A DNA stretch of 64,000 nucleotides from Cryphonectria parasitica EP155 (lineage: Eukaryota; Ascomycota; Sordariomycetes; Diaporthales; Cryphonectriaceae), in contig NW_024468911.1 in NCBI RefSeq assembly GCF_011745365.1, forward strand, positions 1,730,759 through 1,794,758. Direction: 5' to 3'. The position numbers and the translations under genes were made by a program. Positions 44,401 through 55,151 of the stretch are shown piece after piece. Positions within the stretch are counted from its first letter, which is position 1; each line of letters starts with the position of its first letter. The notes beneath the pieces are model-generated. The model searched no databases. It saw only the letters and a list, made by a program, of their open reading frames with translations, and was not told the DNA's origin.

Positions 44401-45046
44401 CATTCGTGTAGTCATCGTCGTGCCTGCCATTCCGCCCTCTCTTGTAATCTTCTTGGTCGTCATTGTCGTAGTATTGACGCTTGCGATCGCGATCGCGACT
44501 GTGGCTTCGGCTGCGATCTCGATAGCGGTCTTTCCTCCGCCACCGCGAATCCTCCTCGGCCTCTGGGCTCCGGCTGCGTTTCCTCCCATTCTGCGCCTTC
44601 TCTTTCTTGGCTTTTCCCTCCAGTCCTTCCAGCAGAGCCAGGGTATCGTCAATTTCGTCCACGCCGTCATCGCCTGCGGGCTCCTTGTCCGGTATGCTGA
44701 GGCCTCGGAATATCTGCTCCTTCTCGTGTATGCTCCGGTGCGGCCGATCGTCGTCCTCGACAAAGCCTGCCTGTTTCTTTTTGTTCTTGAGCTTGGGGTG
44801 TAGTGTACAGACGAGTCGGTCTATGCTCTCGACGAGGGAGTTCGGCAGGGTGGATGCGCCCATGGCGGGCAGCATCTTCTTGAAGTCATCGAGGCTGTCG
44901 CATTCTAACCGTTTCGCGATAACGAACTCGGCGAGGGTCTTGCGAGCATCTTGATCAGGGATGCCCAGATGGTTCTGCAGCTCGGAGGAGATCTTGGATA
45001 CGAGGGAGAGGAGCTCCAGCGACTCGAGGGACTCCAGTTCATCCAT
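41405..45046 (-). CDS. prp22: Pre-mRNA-splicing ATP-dependent RNA helicase Prp22 (DHX8)
   Basis: A single 3.6-kb exon encodes 1213 residues, matching human DHX8 (about 1220) and yeast Prp22 (1145). The N-terminal helical segment is followed by an Arg/Ser/Asp-rich region (about 155-215). An S1 RNA-binding domain starts near 253 (YDGHVTGVKDFGAFVNLHG), and its presence separates Prp22 from Prp2, Prp16 and Prp43. The helicase core has motif I GETGSGKT at 570-577, motif II DEAH at 667-670, motif III SAT, and motif VI QRAGRAGRTGPGKCFRLY. HA2 and OB-fold regions complete the protein, ending in a Gly-rich tail. Prp22 releases spliced mRNA from the spliceosome and proofreads exon ligation. Lack of introns is notable but not unusual for fungal DEAH genes. 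Confidence 0.96.
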   Translation of the reverse strand: MDELESLESLELLSLVSKISSELQNHLGIPDQDARKTLAEFVIAKRLECDSLDDFKKMLPAMGASTLPNSLVESIDRLVCTLHPKLKNKKKQAGFVEDDDRPHRSIHEKEQIFRGLSIPDKEPAGDDGVDEIDDTLALLEGLEGKAKKEKAQNGRKRSRSPEAEEDSRWRRKDRYRDRSRSHSRDRDRKRQYYDNDDQEDYKRGRNGRHDDDYTNGDSRKKHRSIRGRFDEDEDKDQFRRPLPRELDDSPQLQRIYDGHVTGVKDFGAFVNLHGIKGKVDGLVHVSQLAEGQRVNHPSDLVAKGQNVKVKVVKIEGSRIGLSMKEVDQETGDDLHPQARIQSGANSEALGGGHHVIAEPPQSRFVQKRQKKRMTSPERWEIRQLIASGVAKASDYPDLEDDYQSTLTGEGQLELEQDVDIEIRDEEPPFLAGQTKQSLELSPIRIVKAPDGSLNRAAMAGTNLTKERKELRQHEADAKESEAKVDLQSQWQDPMADPDKRQFASDLRHAAMRQKTDAAPEWRKAIAPMDAPKGKRTNMTIKQQRESLPVFAFRDQLIQAVRDNQIMIVVGETGSGKTTQLTQYLAEAGFGNQGMIGCTQPRRVAAISVAKRVSEEVGCELGAEVGYAVRFDDVTSRNTVIKYMTDGHFQREVIMDPDMKRYSVIMLDEAHERTIATDVLFGLLKRTVKRRPDLKIIVTSATLDADKFSSYFNEAPIFTIPGRTYPVEVLYSKEPESDYLDAALVTVMEIHLAEPAGDILVFLTGQEEIDTACEVLYERMKALGPNVPELLILPVYSALPSEMQSRIFDPAPPGSRKVVLATNIAETSITIDGIYYVVDPGFVKQNAYDPKLGMDSLVVVPISRASAQQRAGRAGRTGPGKCFRLYTQQAFETEMLPTTIPEIQRQNLAHTILMLKASGINDLLHFGFMDPPPMNTMLTALEELYALSALDDEGLLTRLGRKMADFPVDPSLAKALVYSVDLGCSDEMLTIVSMLNIQTVFYRPKEKQSQADQKKAKFHDPHGDHLTLLNVFNAWKNSGYSNAWCFENFIQNRGVKRAKDVRDQLTRMMQRYRHPIVSAGPRDTEKVRRALCSGFFRSSARKDPQEGYKTLIEGTNVYLHPSSALFGKNAEWVIYHSLVMTSKEYMHITTAIEPKWLVEAAPTFFKVAPTDRLSKRKKTERIQPLYNKFQGEDDWRLSAQRRGGRGGGGGGTWG

Positions 45047-46153
45047 TTTTTTTATTTTTATTTTTGCTGTAGAGAGTGTGATATGTGATGGCCAACGGCG
45101 AAGTCCAAGAAGGGCTTGCTGTATGGACTGTCAGCCTAAAGAAGTTCAAGTGTAGCTTTGCGGCAGGCAAGGCAAGTGGCTAATCCCGGACCACAGTGGC
45201 AATTGCCCACCACGAAGCAGCCCAAACCCCCCCCTCTCCCACCGCTCCCTCTTCTCTCCCCTTTTGCTACTTAAGTAACCGTGGTCACCAAAGGATGGAA
45301 AGAAAAAAGAGGTATTAAGAAAGGGAAGGGGAGTATATTCATGCAAGAGCCTATAGATCACGTGCATACAATGCCCATTTTTTGGAAGAGACAAAAAAAA
45401 AAAAAAAAAAAAAGGAATCCAATCACTTGATAAGCAACAGATCAAAGCACTGGATGTTTTCGAACGTGTTTCATGCTAAGAACTTCCCTCAAGCCAATGT
45501 TTTAGGCTCCCCAGGCTCTTCTCTCCTGCACAGTGAAGTTCCTATTGTATGTGCACCAATTCCAAGTATTCTTTTCCCTCCTATGCACCAGGATTTCAAG
45601 CTACACAGTAGAGTATTTTACTTGTACAGGGTATCCTGTGTGGGTGAGATACTCAATGTGCAGCATAACCACCTAATGTACCTAAGTATAACAAAGATGG
45701 CATTCCAATCATGCCATGAATGCATCTTGACAGCTGCATCTGGAATCTCCAGAAGGCTCTAATGCTGCCAGCAATTAATAGCACAGGAAGGGTTGGGGGG
45801 TCACCACTTAGGGAGTCTTGGGCCCCACAGCCCCCGTCGAGCCTCTTAGGGGTTCTCCCACTCTGGTGCACTAAACTGCCTTATGTAAGCACTGCATTAC
45901 GCAACCTCACAGGGCTGTGTGAGACGCCATAGAAACCTTGAATCCTTACGTTCGATCATACCTTGGAAACAACTCCGCCTGACCCATCTTTCATCCTGGA
46001 CCAAGGGCCGCTTTTATCTTGTCTCCCTACAGTACAGTTTCTTATTCTTACTTAGACAACACCACTACGACAGCAACAGTGTCCGAACTCGCAAACCTAA
46101 ACACTCGAGTCCTATCCTACTACACACAAGATTCTGAAGACGACAAGCCTATC
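45047..46153. other. 1.1-kb divergent intergenic region
   Basis: Promoters of Prp22 (-) and the Pmp3-like gene (+). A 21-base A run lies at 45393-45413. Short frames near 45900-46150 on + may be leader sequence of the Pmp3-like transcript. No separate gene was seen. Confidence 0.45.
45393..45413. repeat. Poly-A run (21 bases)
   Basis: Uninterrupted A tract in the Prp22 / Pmp3-like divergent promoter; such poly(dA:dT) tracts exclude nucleosomes in yeasts. Confidence 0.8.
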
Positions 46154-46853
46154 ATGTGTTCCTCAGACATCTTCTTGGGCCTCCTGGCTCTTCTCTTCCC
46201 ACCTCTGCCTGGTGAGTTTCTTTGTGTCTACTTTTGCCTCCACCCCTTCTCTGCACTCCATCCTCAATGGCTGTCTTTTATGGGCCTTTATTGAGTGTGG
46301 ACGTCGCTTTGCTATCCTGCTCTTGGTGCTGACAGTTTCATCTTCTAGTCTGGGTGAAGTGTGGTATCTGTTCTGCTGACTCCGTCATCAACATTCTGCT
46401 CTGCGTCCTTGGCTACGTCAGTATCTTGCTCTCAGGCTCACGCGCGCCCCCGTTCGTGTGTCTATACGGCCCCCTTTACTAACCATCTCTCCCCCCTCGA
46501 TACAGATTCCCGGTCTCCTCCATGCATGGTACATCATCGCAAAATTTCCCGAACCAAATTACAATGACTACGAGCGTGTCGGCGACTCGGAACGCGGCGG
46601 TCGCGTGGCGTATGTTGTTGTGCAAGAAGGTGGCGATGAGCGACGGTCACAGCGGCCCGCCGGTCGCGGCCCTGCGAAACCACCTGGCCAGCAAGCGAAC
46701 ATGACCTATGGCACAAACACGCGAGAGAACGCCGAACCCTCGTCGCAGGCACATGGACACCAGGAGGCGAGCGCCGGACCGAGTGATGGCGCACCTCCGC
46801 CCAGTTACGCCCAGGTCGTTGCTGGCGATAACAAGATCCAGGATCATAGCTAG
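46154..46853 (+). CDS. Pmp3/UPF0057-family membrane peptide with PPxY tail (Sna3-like)
   Basis: Exons 46154-46211, 46349-46416 and 46506-46853 encode 157 residues. The second intron uses a GTCAGT donor. Residues 5-55 are the two-helix Pmp3 domain: DIFLGLLALLFPPLPVWVK, then INILLCVLGYIPGLLHAWYI. The family minimum (about 55 residues) ends there. This protein adds a hydrophilic tail of about 100 residues ending with PPSY at 140-143, a PPxY motif. Yeast Sna3 and Sna4 share this layout and bind the ubiquitin ligase Rsp5 through PPxY, which sorts them into multivesicular bodies. By analogy this is a vacuole-directed membrane adaptor or cargo rather than a plain Pmp3 stress peptide; that is inference. 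Introns fall inside the domain, as in other fungal members. Confidence 0.88.
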
Positions 46854-47671
46854 TGGGCTGAGGATCACCACTTGAACCCGGGCCCACGCAGGTGGAAGGA
46901 CTGGGGCAACAGTCAGCGGTATTGGCGGCGAGAGTGACAGGAGATGGTGGTAGGGGACGGTGTCAGGCTACAACGAGATGGGCTTGGAAAAGGGCGCGGC
47001 AAGGCTTCGGCGGCTTCGGAGTTCGTTTTGGTTTTGGGTTTTTGGAAGCCTGAAATGGCTATGACGGTTTACAGGAAAACATGAGTCACTCGTTTATGAC
47101 ACACACACCTCACGGTACCAAAGGGCAGGGCGTTCACAGGGTCTTGTCTGGATGTGAAGGGGAGTTCTGGGCATGGTTCATCTTCAATACACGACACAAA
47201 TCGCAGCTTCGTTTTCCAGCCATTTTTTTTTTTGGCATTTCCCATTCATCCGGGGGTTGCCCCCTCCCCCTTTCCCTTTCCAATGTTGCAAGTTGTACAA
47301 CCTTCTGCCGCCGTAATAAATTGTCTGTATCGCTGCAGGTCCAGATGCAGGTTAGATCTGTCACAATCACGACCCAATCCAGGATGTACAAGCCTGGGTC
47401 AGATGTGAGTGTACGTAGCCACTACTTTCATCATCTCCGCTGCTAGATATCATGTAAGTTTTGTCACGGGGTGTCAATATATTGACAATGTATCCGCCCC
47501 TTGCAGGAGGACGTAGGTGATAGATAGCCTGGAGTGCGGAGTCCTGCTACATTATAACTGACTTCTGCTGGTTGTCTAGTGGTTTGACTTGCCTCTGGCT
47601 CACCTTGATCTAACTGTGCTACACGCTGAGTATCCTCTTCTCGAGTTGAGCAAGCGAGTTGCTCATCCACA
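46854..47671. other. Convergent intergenic, no gene seen
   Basis: 3' region of the Pmp3-like gene and of the decayed HET gene (-). A T run lies at about 47223-47233. No coding signal. Confidence 0.5.
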
Positions 47672-49194
47672 TCATACACCTCCTGCGCTTGTGGGCAGAC
47701 GAACAAATCTTACGTATTCCACCTCGATGCGCTGGCGGAGCTTCTGGTGTTGCTCACTGCCCCTATACCCATGAAACGCCCCGATTCGTGAACATGGCCC
47801 CTCTGGGGCCGCGCCCTCCTGAATAGTATCTCGTCCAGAGGGCGGCCTCGCCTGGATGTGGATCAACCCGCTGTCCTTCCCCACGTAAAGATGCCACATG
47901 TTCTTGAACTCCTGCGGTTTGCCAGGGACATCTCGTCGGTGTGCAGCTGGCACATCGTCCAAGTCGTCGATATAGACACTCATCCCCAGCGTGAATCTTT
48001 CGGACGCCAGATCGTCAGCTGTGTGTCTGTCACGAGTACGCCACTCCTCTGTCCCCATCGTGCAACAACGAAGGAGGTCCAAGTGGTCCAGCCGGTCCTG
48101 AAGGAGCAAGAATTTATCAACGATCTTCATCGACTCCATTCGCCCATCGATCTCGTCTCCAAAGAGGAACGTGATCTTCGTGTCAACCGACGCCGCCCAG
48201 GACCAGGTCGGCGCTCTGAACGTCTTCTGTCAGCCACCGCGGGGCTGTCACCAGGGCATCATGTCGAAACATAACCACATCCGATGAGAAGGGCGTCAGA
48301 AAATACCATAGTAGTATTTGAAATCAAGTTCGCTCACCACGACGTCTGCAAGCCCGCTTACGGCTGCGAGCTTGTCCGACAGGTACATAAGGTCCCTATG
48401 ACTGAACGCATTGATAAGTGATTGCCATTCATTGATTCAACGCTCCGCCTGTCGTTTCCGGCCCACCTCGGTCATCGGGAGGGCAATATGGGGTCTGGAC
48501 TTCAAGTAATATTCCTCTCGTGAGCCACAAGAGCACTGCCATGAGAGCCTGACTACCCCGAAGCTGATGATGCGGCACGAGAAAATCATCTCCTGGAACG
48601 CCCAGCTTCGCTGGTCGAGTGGCCTCGCCTCCGGTGTTTGTGAGGAGCCTAACAAGCGGTTCCACACGTAGCAGACCTCATTACCACCCTGCATGGCCTT
48701 CACGGACGGCAGTCCTTCCGGGATGTATAACCGTTCCTGGAACAGTCCGTCCTGAGCATCTTCGGTCGCAGTTGCAGAGATCGTCAGTCGTGCTCGACTG
48801 TAGATCTGTTCCATTAGGACGGCCTCTCGTTCCCAGTCGGTCCTCGCAGGAGCATCCTGCCCCTGGATTATGCAGAGAGTCTCGGCCCAGAGATACTTGA
48901 TGCTAGGCGCCGCGTGACACGCACAGCCTCTCGGACCGTCGCGGGGAGCTCGTCTACAGGCACCCCCGCCGCAGTACTGGACTTGTTCACTGAAGTGAGC
49001 TTTCGGCCTGTGGGATCCTTGCCCCAGCAGTAGCTCAGCGCCATGTATGCGCAGGTCTCGCCGGCTGTCGTGTCCAGTCGCGGCTCTTCCTCTTCCTTCA
49101 GACCAACATCAACGAGACGGGTGGGCAGTGCTGAGACCTTATTCTGCGGGCATTTGGCCGAGTTTTCTTCGGAGCAATCGGCGAGCCAGTTCTT
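47672..49194 (-). pseudogene. Decayed HET-domain (heterokaryon incompatibility) gene
   Basis: Read on the - strand, fragments in changing frames match the HET family in order. From 49194 there is KNWLADCSEENSAKCP and LPTRLVDVG, then YMALSYCWG, and LPATVREAVRVTRRL. Near 48902-48908 the frame shifts by one base, after which YLWAETLCIIQ and QIYSRARLTISATATEDAQ continue. Next come PLDQRSWAFQEMIFSCRIISFG, an in-frame TGA at 48437-48439, then LINAFSHRDLMYLSDKLAAVSGLA up to a probable GTGAGC donor at 48337. After another shift at about 48210-48222, APTWSWAAS and a C-terminal region run to a stop at 47672. The 5' end is also lost: stops lie just upstream of 49194 and no start is found. Functional HET proteins trigger cell death on contact between unlike strains. 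At least three disruptions make this copy inactive unless there are errors in the sequence. Confidence 0.83.
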
Positions 49195-50295
49195 GAATCA
49201 GCTTTAAAGATGCGGCGGAGCCAGCGTTACTCTTAACCAGCCGGTAAACAAAAGCCCCCCTGACGGCGATTTAACGTCGGTATCGGATACTGCACCCCGT
49301 GTGTTAGTGGCAATGAAGAGAATACGCAGCTTTGTGTGTCCAGAAGGCAGGCGAACGAGAACCAGGACGACGACCTACATGGGCCATAGTACACCGAAAG
49401 TCTACCAACGTGATAAGGTACCTTTTCACCACCCTGGGGCTCCAGAACTCAGCTTCCCTCCTTGCTGCTTTGGGGGCTCAGCCGCCAATAGAGTTTTCCG
49501 GCATTCCTCGGGCGCCACAGCCACAACATCGATCGCCATGATCGGCTCGCCGCTTGCCCGGGGTGGTCATCGATACACCCGGACCTGAAGTCCATCCAAA
49601 CCCATGTTCTGCGACCTATTGGCGCCCCAACCGCGGTTACTCGTGGAGGTCCAGAGCATGGAACACGAATCGCAGCCTGTCTCCAGGGGCGCCACGGCTC
49701 CAGTCGAGTGCATCGGGGTGCAGCACATGTCCTGTGTCAGGAATGTCGCAGACTGAGAAAATTATTGCAGGACTCGCAGTGCGGGGGTGCCATTGGGCCC
49801 GTTTTCGGGTTTCTGCGGTCGGGCTTTGTGTCTGTAGCAACTCTCTAATAGGTCATGAATAGACTGGGATGCTCATCATCATGCTCTACATAGATCCCAT
49901 TCTTGGTTCCATCTCGGGCTTCTAGACTGCTGACAGTCTGCTGCGAGTAAGTGGCAGTCTCACTCAGCTGCATAGAGGAGGCTGAGCGGCGGAGGCACTA
50001 AGCCTTGACGAGGTTACGGCAATACGCACTGCAAAGTTCTCAGCGCAAGCAACTTGTTTACCTTGTACCATGACAATTACTGACTAGATTGTGCAGAGGT
50101 AATGGACTGGAACTCGTCGGAGACGTATGCAGTAGCTCGGAAGACAGCTTCCCCTCGTCAAGTGATCCCGTCCCCAAATCGACGTCGCCTGCACAACGAA
50201 GGAAGCTTACCAACGCCAGACGAACCGCCTTCATGAAAGGAGAGTCTTCCTCCAACTCCAAAGAAAAAAATAAGCCACGATAAAACACAAGGATA
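49195..50295. other. Probable decayed 5' part of the HET gene, and Arb1 3' region
   Basis: On the - strand, 49200-49860 has short protein-like pieces broken by stops, where the N-terminal part of a HET protein would be expected. Frame 49637-49840 contains a stretch ending FVFHALDLHE, but I cannot prove homology. The 50000-50295 end is the 3' flank of Arb1. No intact gene was seen. Confidence 0.35.
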
Positions 50296-52095
50296 TCAGA
50301 TCCTGGCCCTCTCCATGGCTTTCTGCAGTGCCTGTGCATCCTCCACCTCTCTCATTTGCTGATCAAGATCGGGATCCACCTTCCTCTGTTCCTTCACCGT
50401 CTCGCGCTCCTCCCTCTCTAGACCCTCTTGCTCTCGCCTGTCTGCGACATCAGGGTCATCTGCCGACGGCGGTGGGCGTGTTTCGGGGCGGGGCGGCTTC
50501 CAATCCAGCATTAGGCTCTGCGGCAGGAATACGTAGAAAGAGGGCAAAACGTCGATGACATCCTTGATAAACTGGATTCCGATGTCCAGCTCGCAGATTG
50601 CCAGCCGCATCTTCATACCCACGGTCAGGTGTTCCAGGACCACATGCTCCATGTACACAGATACTGGTTTTTCAGAATTACTGGCCCGCCCAGACGCGTG
50701 TGTTGGGCGCTTGTCCCAGCCATCCTCAATGATGATGGGATGCAGTACCATGTAACCGGTAGGAGTGATGGGCCGGGTACTGCTGCTGTGTGCTGGGAGG
50801 CCCCCGTATAGATTAGCAATCGAGGGATCGGCAAACACGATGTCTCTCACTTCGTAGGAATTCTGAAAGGTGTCAATCAGATGCAGTGGCTTCGTATCCA
50901 TCTCGAGCACACGGCCGACGAGATCGGGCTCGTGCAGCACAACGGTTGTCTTGAAAACTGACTCGGCATCAAAGTCTGCAGGGGCAAAAACCATGTTGTT
51001 AATGGACCCCGGCAGTTTGACCATTTCGCCTGAGCTTCTGACGAACTTCTTGTCCTCATACATGACGAGACTTTGGTCTTCCAGCCCGATGTTTTCGTGT
51101 TTGTTGATGGGCTTGCCAGAGGAGTAGAAGAGGATGCGACAGGCGAGATTGAAGTCACCGGGCATCTTGTAGCCGGCTGCGGCGATGTGTGGGAGCTCGG
51201 TAAGGGCGAGCTCGCAGATGTGAGTGGCCTCGGCTAGATTCTCGTCGTACTCAGGGCAGACATCATGGTGGCGGACGTATTTTAGGAAGTTGAGGACGGT
51301 GTCGGCAGCCAGAGAAATCTGTGGAGTATTGGGACCACCCTGCTCGGGGAGGTAGGAGCCACTGTAGATGACACTGAGGTCAGTCCTCTGCTCGGTAACG
51401 GTAGCATCTAGAAGGAAAGGTAAACGATCTCGACGAGAGGTCAGGCAATGGTGGAAAAAATACTTACAGGAATCCCGCAACAACACCCGCGAAGTCTACA
51501 TCCCAGTGCTCTGGATAGTAGGGATCGAACCACTTGCCCTTGGCGCCACTGTCATCGGAAACGAAGTTGTTGGCGGTGAAAGCACGAATCTCGTCGGCGG
51601 TGTAGTCATCGTTCTTCCATTCTTTGACCAGATCAGCCGTGCCGGTAAACTGCCGCTGTGCGCTCTCGATGCCGCCAAGGGCGAGATATTTCTGGAAGAG
51701 AACATTTCGGTCCTGCGTCAGGCGTCGGCGCGCAACGAATCGCTGGATGCACTCTTCGATTCTCCTGTCCAGAGTTTAGGAGGCGAGAACGTGCTACCTG
51801 GTCTTTATTAGGCATAACTTACTCGTGGAATGGTCTGGCACTGCTGAAAGATTAACGATTGTGCCGAGCGCTGCGTTCGGGGCTCGGTACTCACGGGTCA
51901 TAGATCTCCTTCTCGATGGCATATTCAGCCGGTGTCATGGGAGGGTCGGCGAAGCCATCTGCGCGGATTCTCGTCAACAAGAATCGGTATCCGTAGACAG
52001 CGCAGCGTTGAGGGAGAATGCAAACCTTCAAACCCTGAACCACGATTTTTGACCAAAGCAGTCTCGCCTCGCTTGAGCGTGGGTTGAGGGGCCAT
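50296..52095 (-). CDS. arb1: Argonaute siRNA chaperone (ARC) complex subunit Arb1
   Basis: Five exons in transcript order: 52095-52026, 51958-51895, 51843-51823, 51764-51468 and about 51373-50296, about 509 residues. The third exon is only 21 nt, but it restores DPSARPFHERIEECIQRF across the junctions, an Arb1-family block. Other family features are DGFADPPMTPAEYAIEKEIYD, LFQKYLALGGIES, FVSDD, and after intron 4 NFLKYVRHHDVCPEY and MPGDFNLACRILF. The C-terminus is a charged tail. The last acceptor is uncertain: the one used here (CTGACCTCAG) and one 9 bp upstream both keep the frame, while the most obvious TCTAG site does not. In fission yeast Arb1 with Arb2 holds Argonaute loaded with duplex siRNA and inhibits slicing, acting in RNAi-directed heterochromatin. 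An intact RNAi pathway in this fungus is implied, not shown. Confidence 0.85.
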
Positions 52096-55000
52096 GTTGA
52101 TGGGCAAGCCTGTATGCGAAGAAAAGGAGGGGTTGGTGTGCAAAAAAGGAAGTTTCGATACAGCAGGAAGGCGCTTTCTATGTTGGGAGGATATGAAGTC
52201 TGCGGCTGCTTGTGGGGTTTGAGACGGTTGGAATATTTCAAGAATATCGAGCATAGGAGAAGCGGAAGAAAGAAGGTGAATCAAGTACAAATTGTTTGCT
52301 AATTGCAGAAAGGCAATTGAGCAAAGCAGCACCACCTGGAAGCCTCTCTGCAGCATTCACTATTGCTTCACTTACTTGCAAGACCTGCACCTGGAACACC
52401 ACAGGCACTAAGCTTTAATGGACCTGGACACCTGGTCAATGATCATTGATCACAGATCTTTTGAGGCTGCTGGAATCATCCTCGATATTGCCAAGAAGTT
52501 CTTCGATGATTAACCGAGTATCTTTACAATGCTAGTGCTTCGGTGTAGGAATACTTTCCTATTATCTCTGCTGCAGCCAAATCCGACGATCATTCTGAGA
52601 AAGAGACGATTTTCAGCGAACGTTTGCACTGAGTTCTCTGAGCTTCTGAGCTTGGTTTCCATTCAGGTGGTCCAATCATGCTGAAGACAATCTCAACCGC
52701 CACTGACTACTTTGGAGGCGGGTGTGATAATTGTTACAGTGAAAGAACTTGTTGAAAGGACACACACTAAGCACAAGAAAGAACAGGAGAAAAGAGAACA
52801 AAAGAGGAGAAGGAGTCGAAGAGGAAGGACAATACACAAGCAAGTCTTGACTTCTATCACTGCTGTAACACTTAGAGCAACTGTGCTCCGAATGGTGTGC
52901 AGCTACCCAGGACTTTCCCACCCACCAACCACATGCATCCATCGTCCCCTACCAAGGAGAAAACAAGGCTGCTTAATGTTATACTTACGGTTTAATGAAT
53001 AATTCAGTGGAAGTGTTCATGGTGGACGAGGGAGAAAAAAAGAACATGCTATTGACAAGAGCATGGCCCAACGTAACCCCACAGGTGAGGCTCATCCCTA
53101 ACTGCGGTATTGTGCATACTGCAGGCGGTAATGCAGTCAGACGCTGAGTCCGTCCAAGATATAGTAACTCGTTGACACAGCTGACACTCGACCCTCCTTC
53201 TTCAGGTAGCCATGAATGTTGGGCGGAGCCTGTATATCTTGACGGATCCGAACCGTGTCGAAGTTTGCTCTCTCGCGGTGGGTAGTGTAACATTTGGGGA
53301 GGACTGGGGACGAGAGCTTGTTTCCGGCAGGCCTCCACTGACACGGCGAAGGCACAGCCCATGACCTGCATATGCCCGTCCGGCCCGCCTAACAAATCGT
53401 GCATCGACCCGAGATGGCCCCCTCCTTAGGGTCTAGATCGCTTGTGGATGAAGCAAGCCCGGTCCCCCAAGATATGATCCGTCCTTGCTGGCTGGCGCCG
53501 CCATCCACATCTGTCAGGAACGGGCCATGCTCGAAATCGTCTGTGATCTGCGGCGAACCTTGTGAATCGAGATGTCATAATGGCCACTGATGATTCAATG
53601 TTTGCACGGTGGCACTTGTGCCTGCGCAGCTGAACCGCGGTCGAGACCGAGAGTGAACCCTCTTTTCCTTCACCGTCTGCTAGTTGGGCATGCGACCTGA
53701 TCAGCTGGGCTGCGCTGAACTGTCTCACCGGCTTCTTCGATGCTTCTGATTCGAAAAAGACCCAATTATCGGCCTGGTCGCCTTGTACGATCAGGTCTCA
53801 CCGCATTGGTTCAGTGAATAGACGGCAGTCACCGCAAGACATCCGTCCAGACGATATCAGGCACGCATGACTAACTGTTGTGGTTCAGCTTTTTTCATTC
53901 AGTGCCTTTTGTCATTGATTAGAGGGAGATTCGGTCTCACTGGAGACGATGGCGATAAAGTGAGCAGGGGGGGAAGCAGAGCAGAGGGCTGTGTCCCTCT
54001 TAGCGAGCGAGGGCTCCCGGGCCGCGATCCAACAGGAGAGCCAAGAGGTCGCATCAGCCACCCAAAACAGGGCCTACAGAAGGGCCTTGTCTGCCCACCA
54101 CAGCCGCCACTGTCAAATAGGGGATTTACGCGTAAGCGCTTGGAACGTCGGCGCATCGCTGCTGCGTCCCATTGACGGGTCTATGAGAGACTTTTGGTTA
54201 GTCGGTGGCAGCATTCAGGTGGTCGAATGATGGAACTTAACTCATCGTAATATATAGCTCGAGGGTTGGATTGTGACTCAAATAGGGCGTTACTGAAGCA
54301 GAAGAGAATCTCCAATGAATCCAGGGGCTTGGGTCACGGTGGGGGCGTCCACTGTTTTGCCTCAAGGATACCCTGCATTTGCACCTGTCAGAAGATCGAG
54401 GGCCCCTTTATCGGCCCTGAAGATGGTGCGCCGGTCACCAAAAACCGCGGATCACACTTCGCCAACAGCGCTCACCCGCCCCAACATATGCAGCATGACA
54501 AAGGCGTGCTGCTGCGGAAGTAAGACATTAGGTCACTCCACTGAAGCGCGCCTGTACCTCCAGTGTTTGCCCAAAATTGATCTATCGCATCCACTATTTC
54601 TTGACCTGCGCCTTCTGTAATTTTTTCTACTTTTCTCTAGTACCAATCCTCTGATCCTTGTAAGGCATGCACGGTCCCTCTCACTCCCCATCATCCATCA
54701 CTTTTCGTTAACGCTCACCCACACAGCACTACCCCCAAGGTCTAAGCCATTGCCTTCGCGCAAGGACCGATCCTCGAGCTGTCTCGTCCTTGTCTCCTTG
54801 TTATTTTCTCTTCATAACTCTCCTTTTGTCCCGCTCTTTTCTCTTCTCCGAATCTTTTTGATCTTTTTTTTATTATTCTGCAGTGACCGACCTTTTTGCC
54901 CTTGGACGCCCCCCAATTCCAGGCGCGACTCTCTTTACCGTTTTCGTGTCTCGGTCGTTTGGTGCATCTCCGACCACATACATCGCCGCTCCTCGATTCA

Positions 55001-55151
55001 TTTCCGGTCCCCCTTTCAATCCCTTCTCCTAGACAACACAATTGTGTGGGCTTCAACCCTGGATGCGCCAGACCCGAGCGCGCCCATTCTCCTCCCTTTT
55101 CACAACACCAGACTCGTCTCCTGTCCAGGAACGAACAACTCCCAGACCAAG
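52096..55151. other. 3-kb gene-free divergent region
   Basis: Between Arb1 (-) and the inositol kinase (+). Frames of 60-140 codons at 52985-53404 (-), 53426-53728 (-) and 53867-54175 (+) have no recognised motif, and the middle one begins at GTG. The last 500 bases are pyrimidine-rich and form the kinase gene leader. No transposon ends or long repeats were seen. Confidence 0.4.

Noticed and set aside
51512..51540. T-arm-like GTGGTTCGATCCC on the - strand
   Set aside because: It lies within an Arb1 exon coding for KWFDPYYPE; no other tRNA arms surround it.
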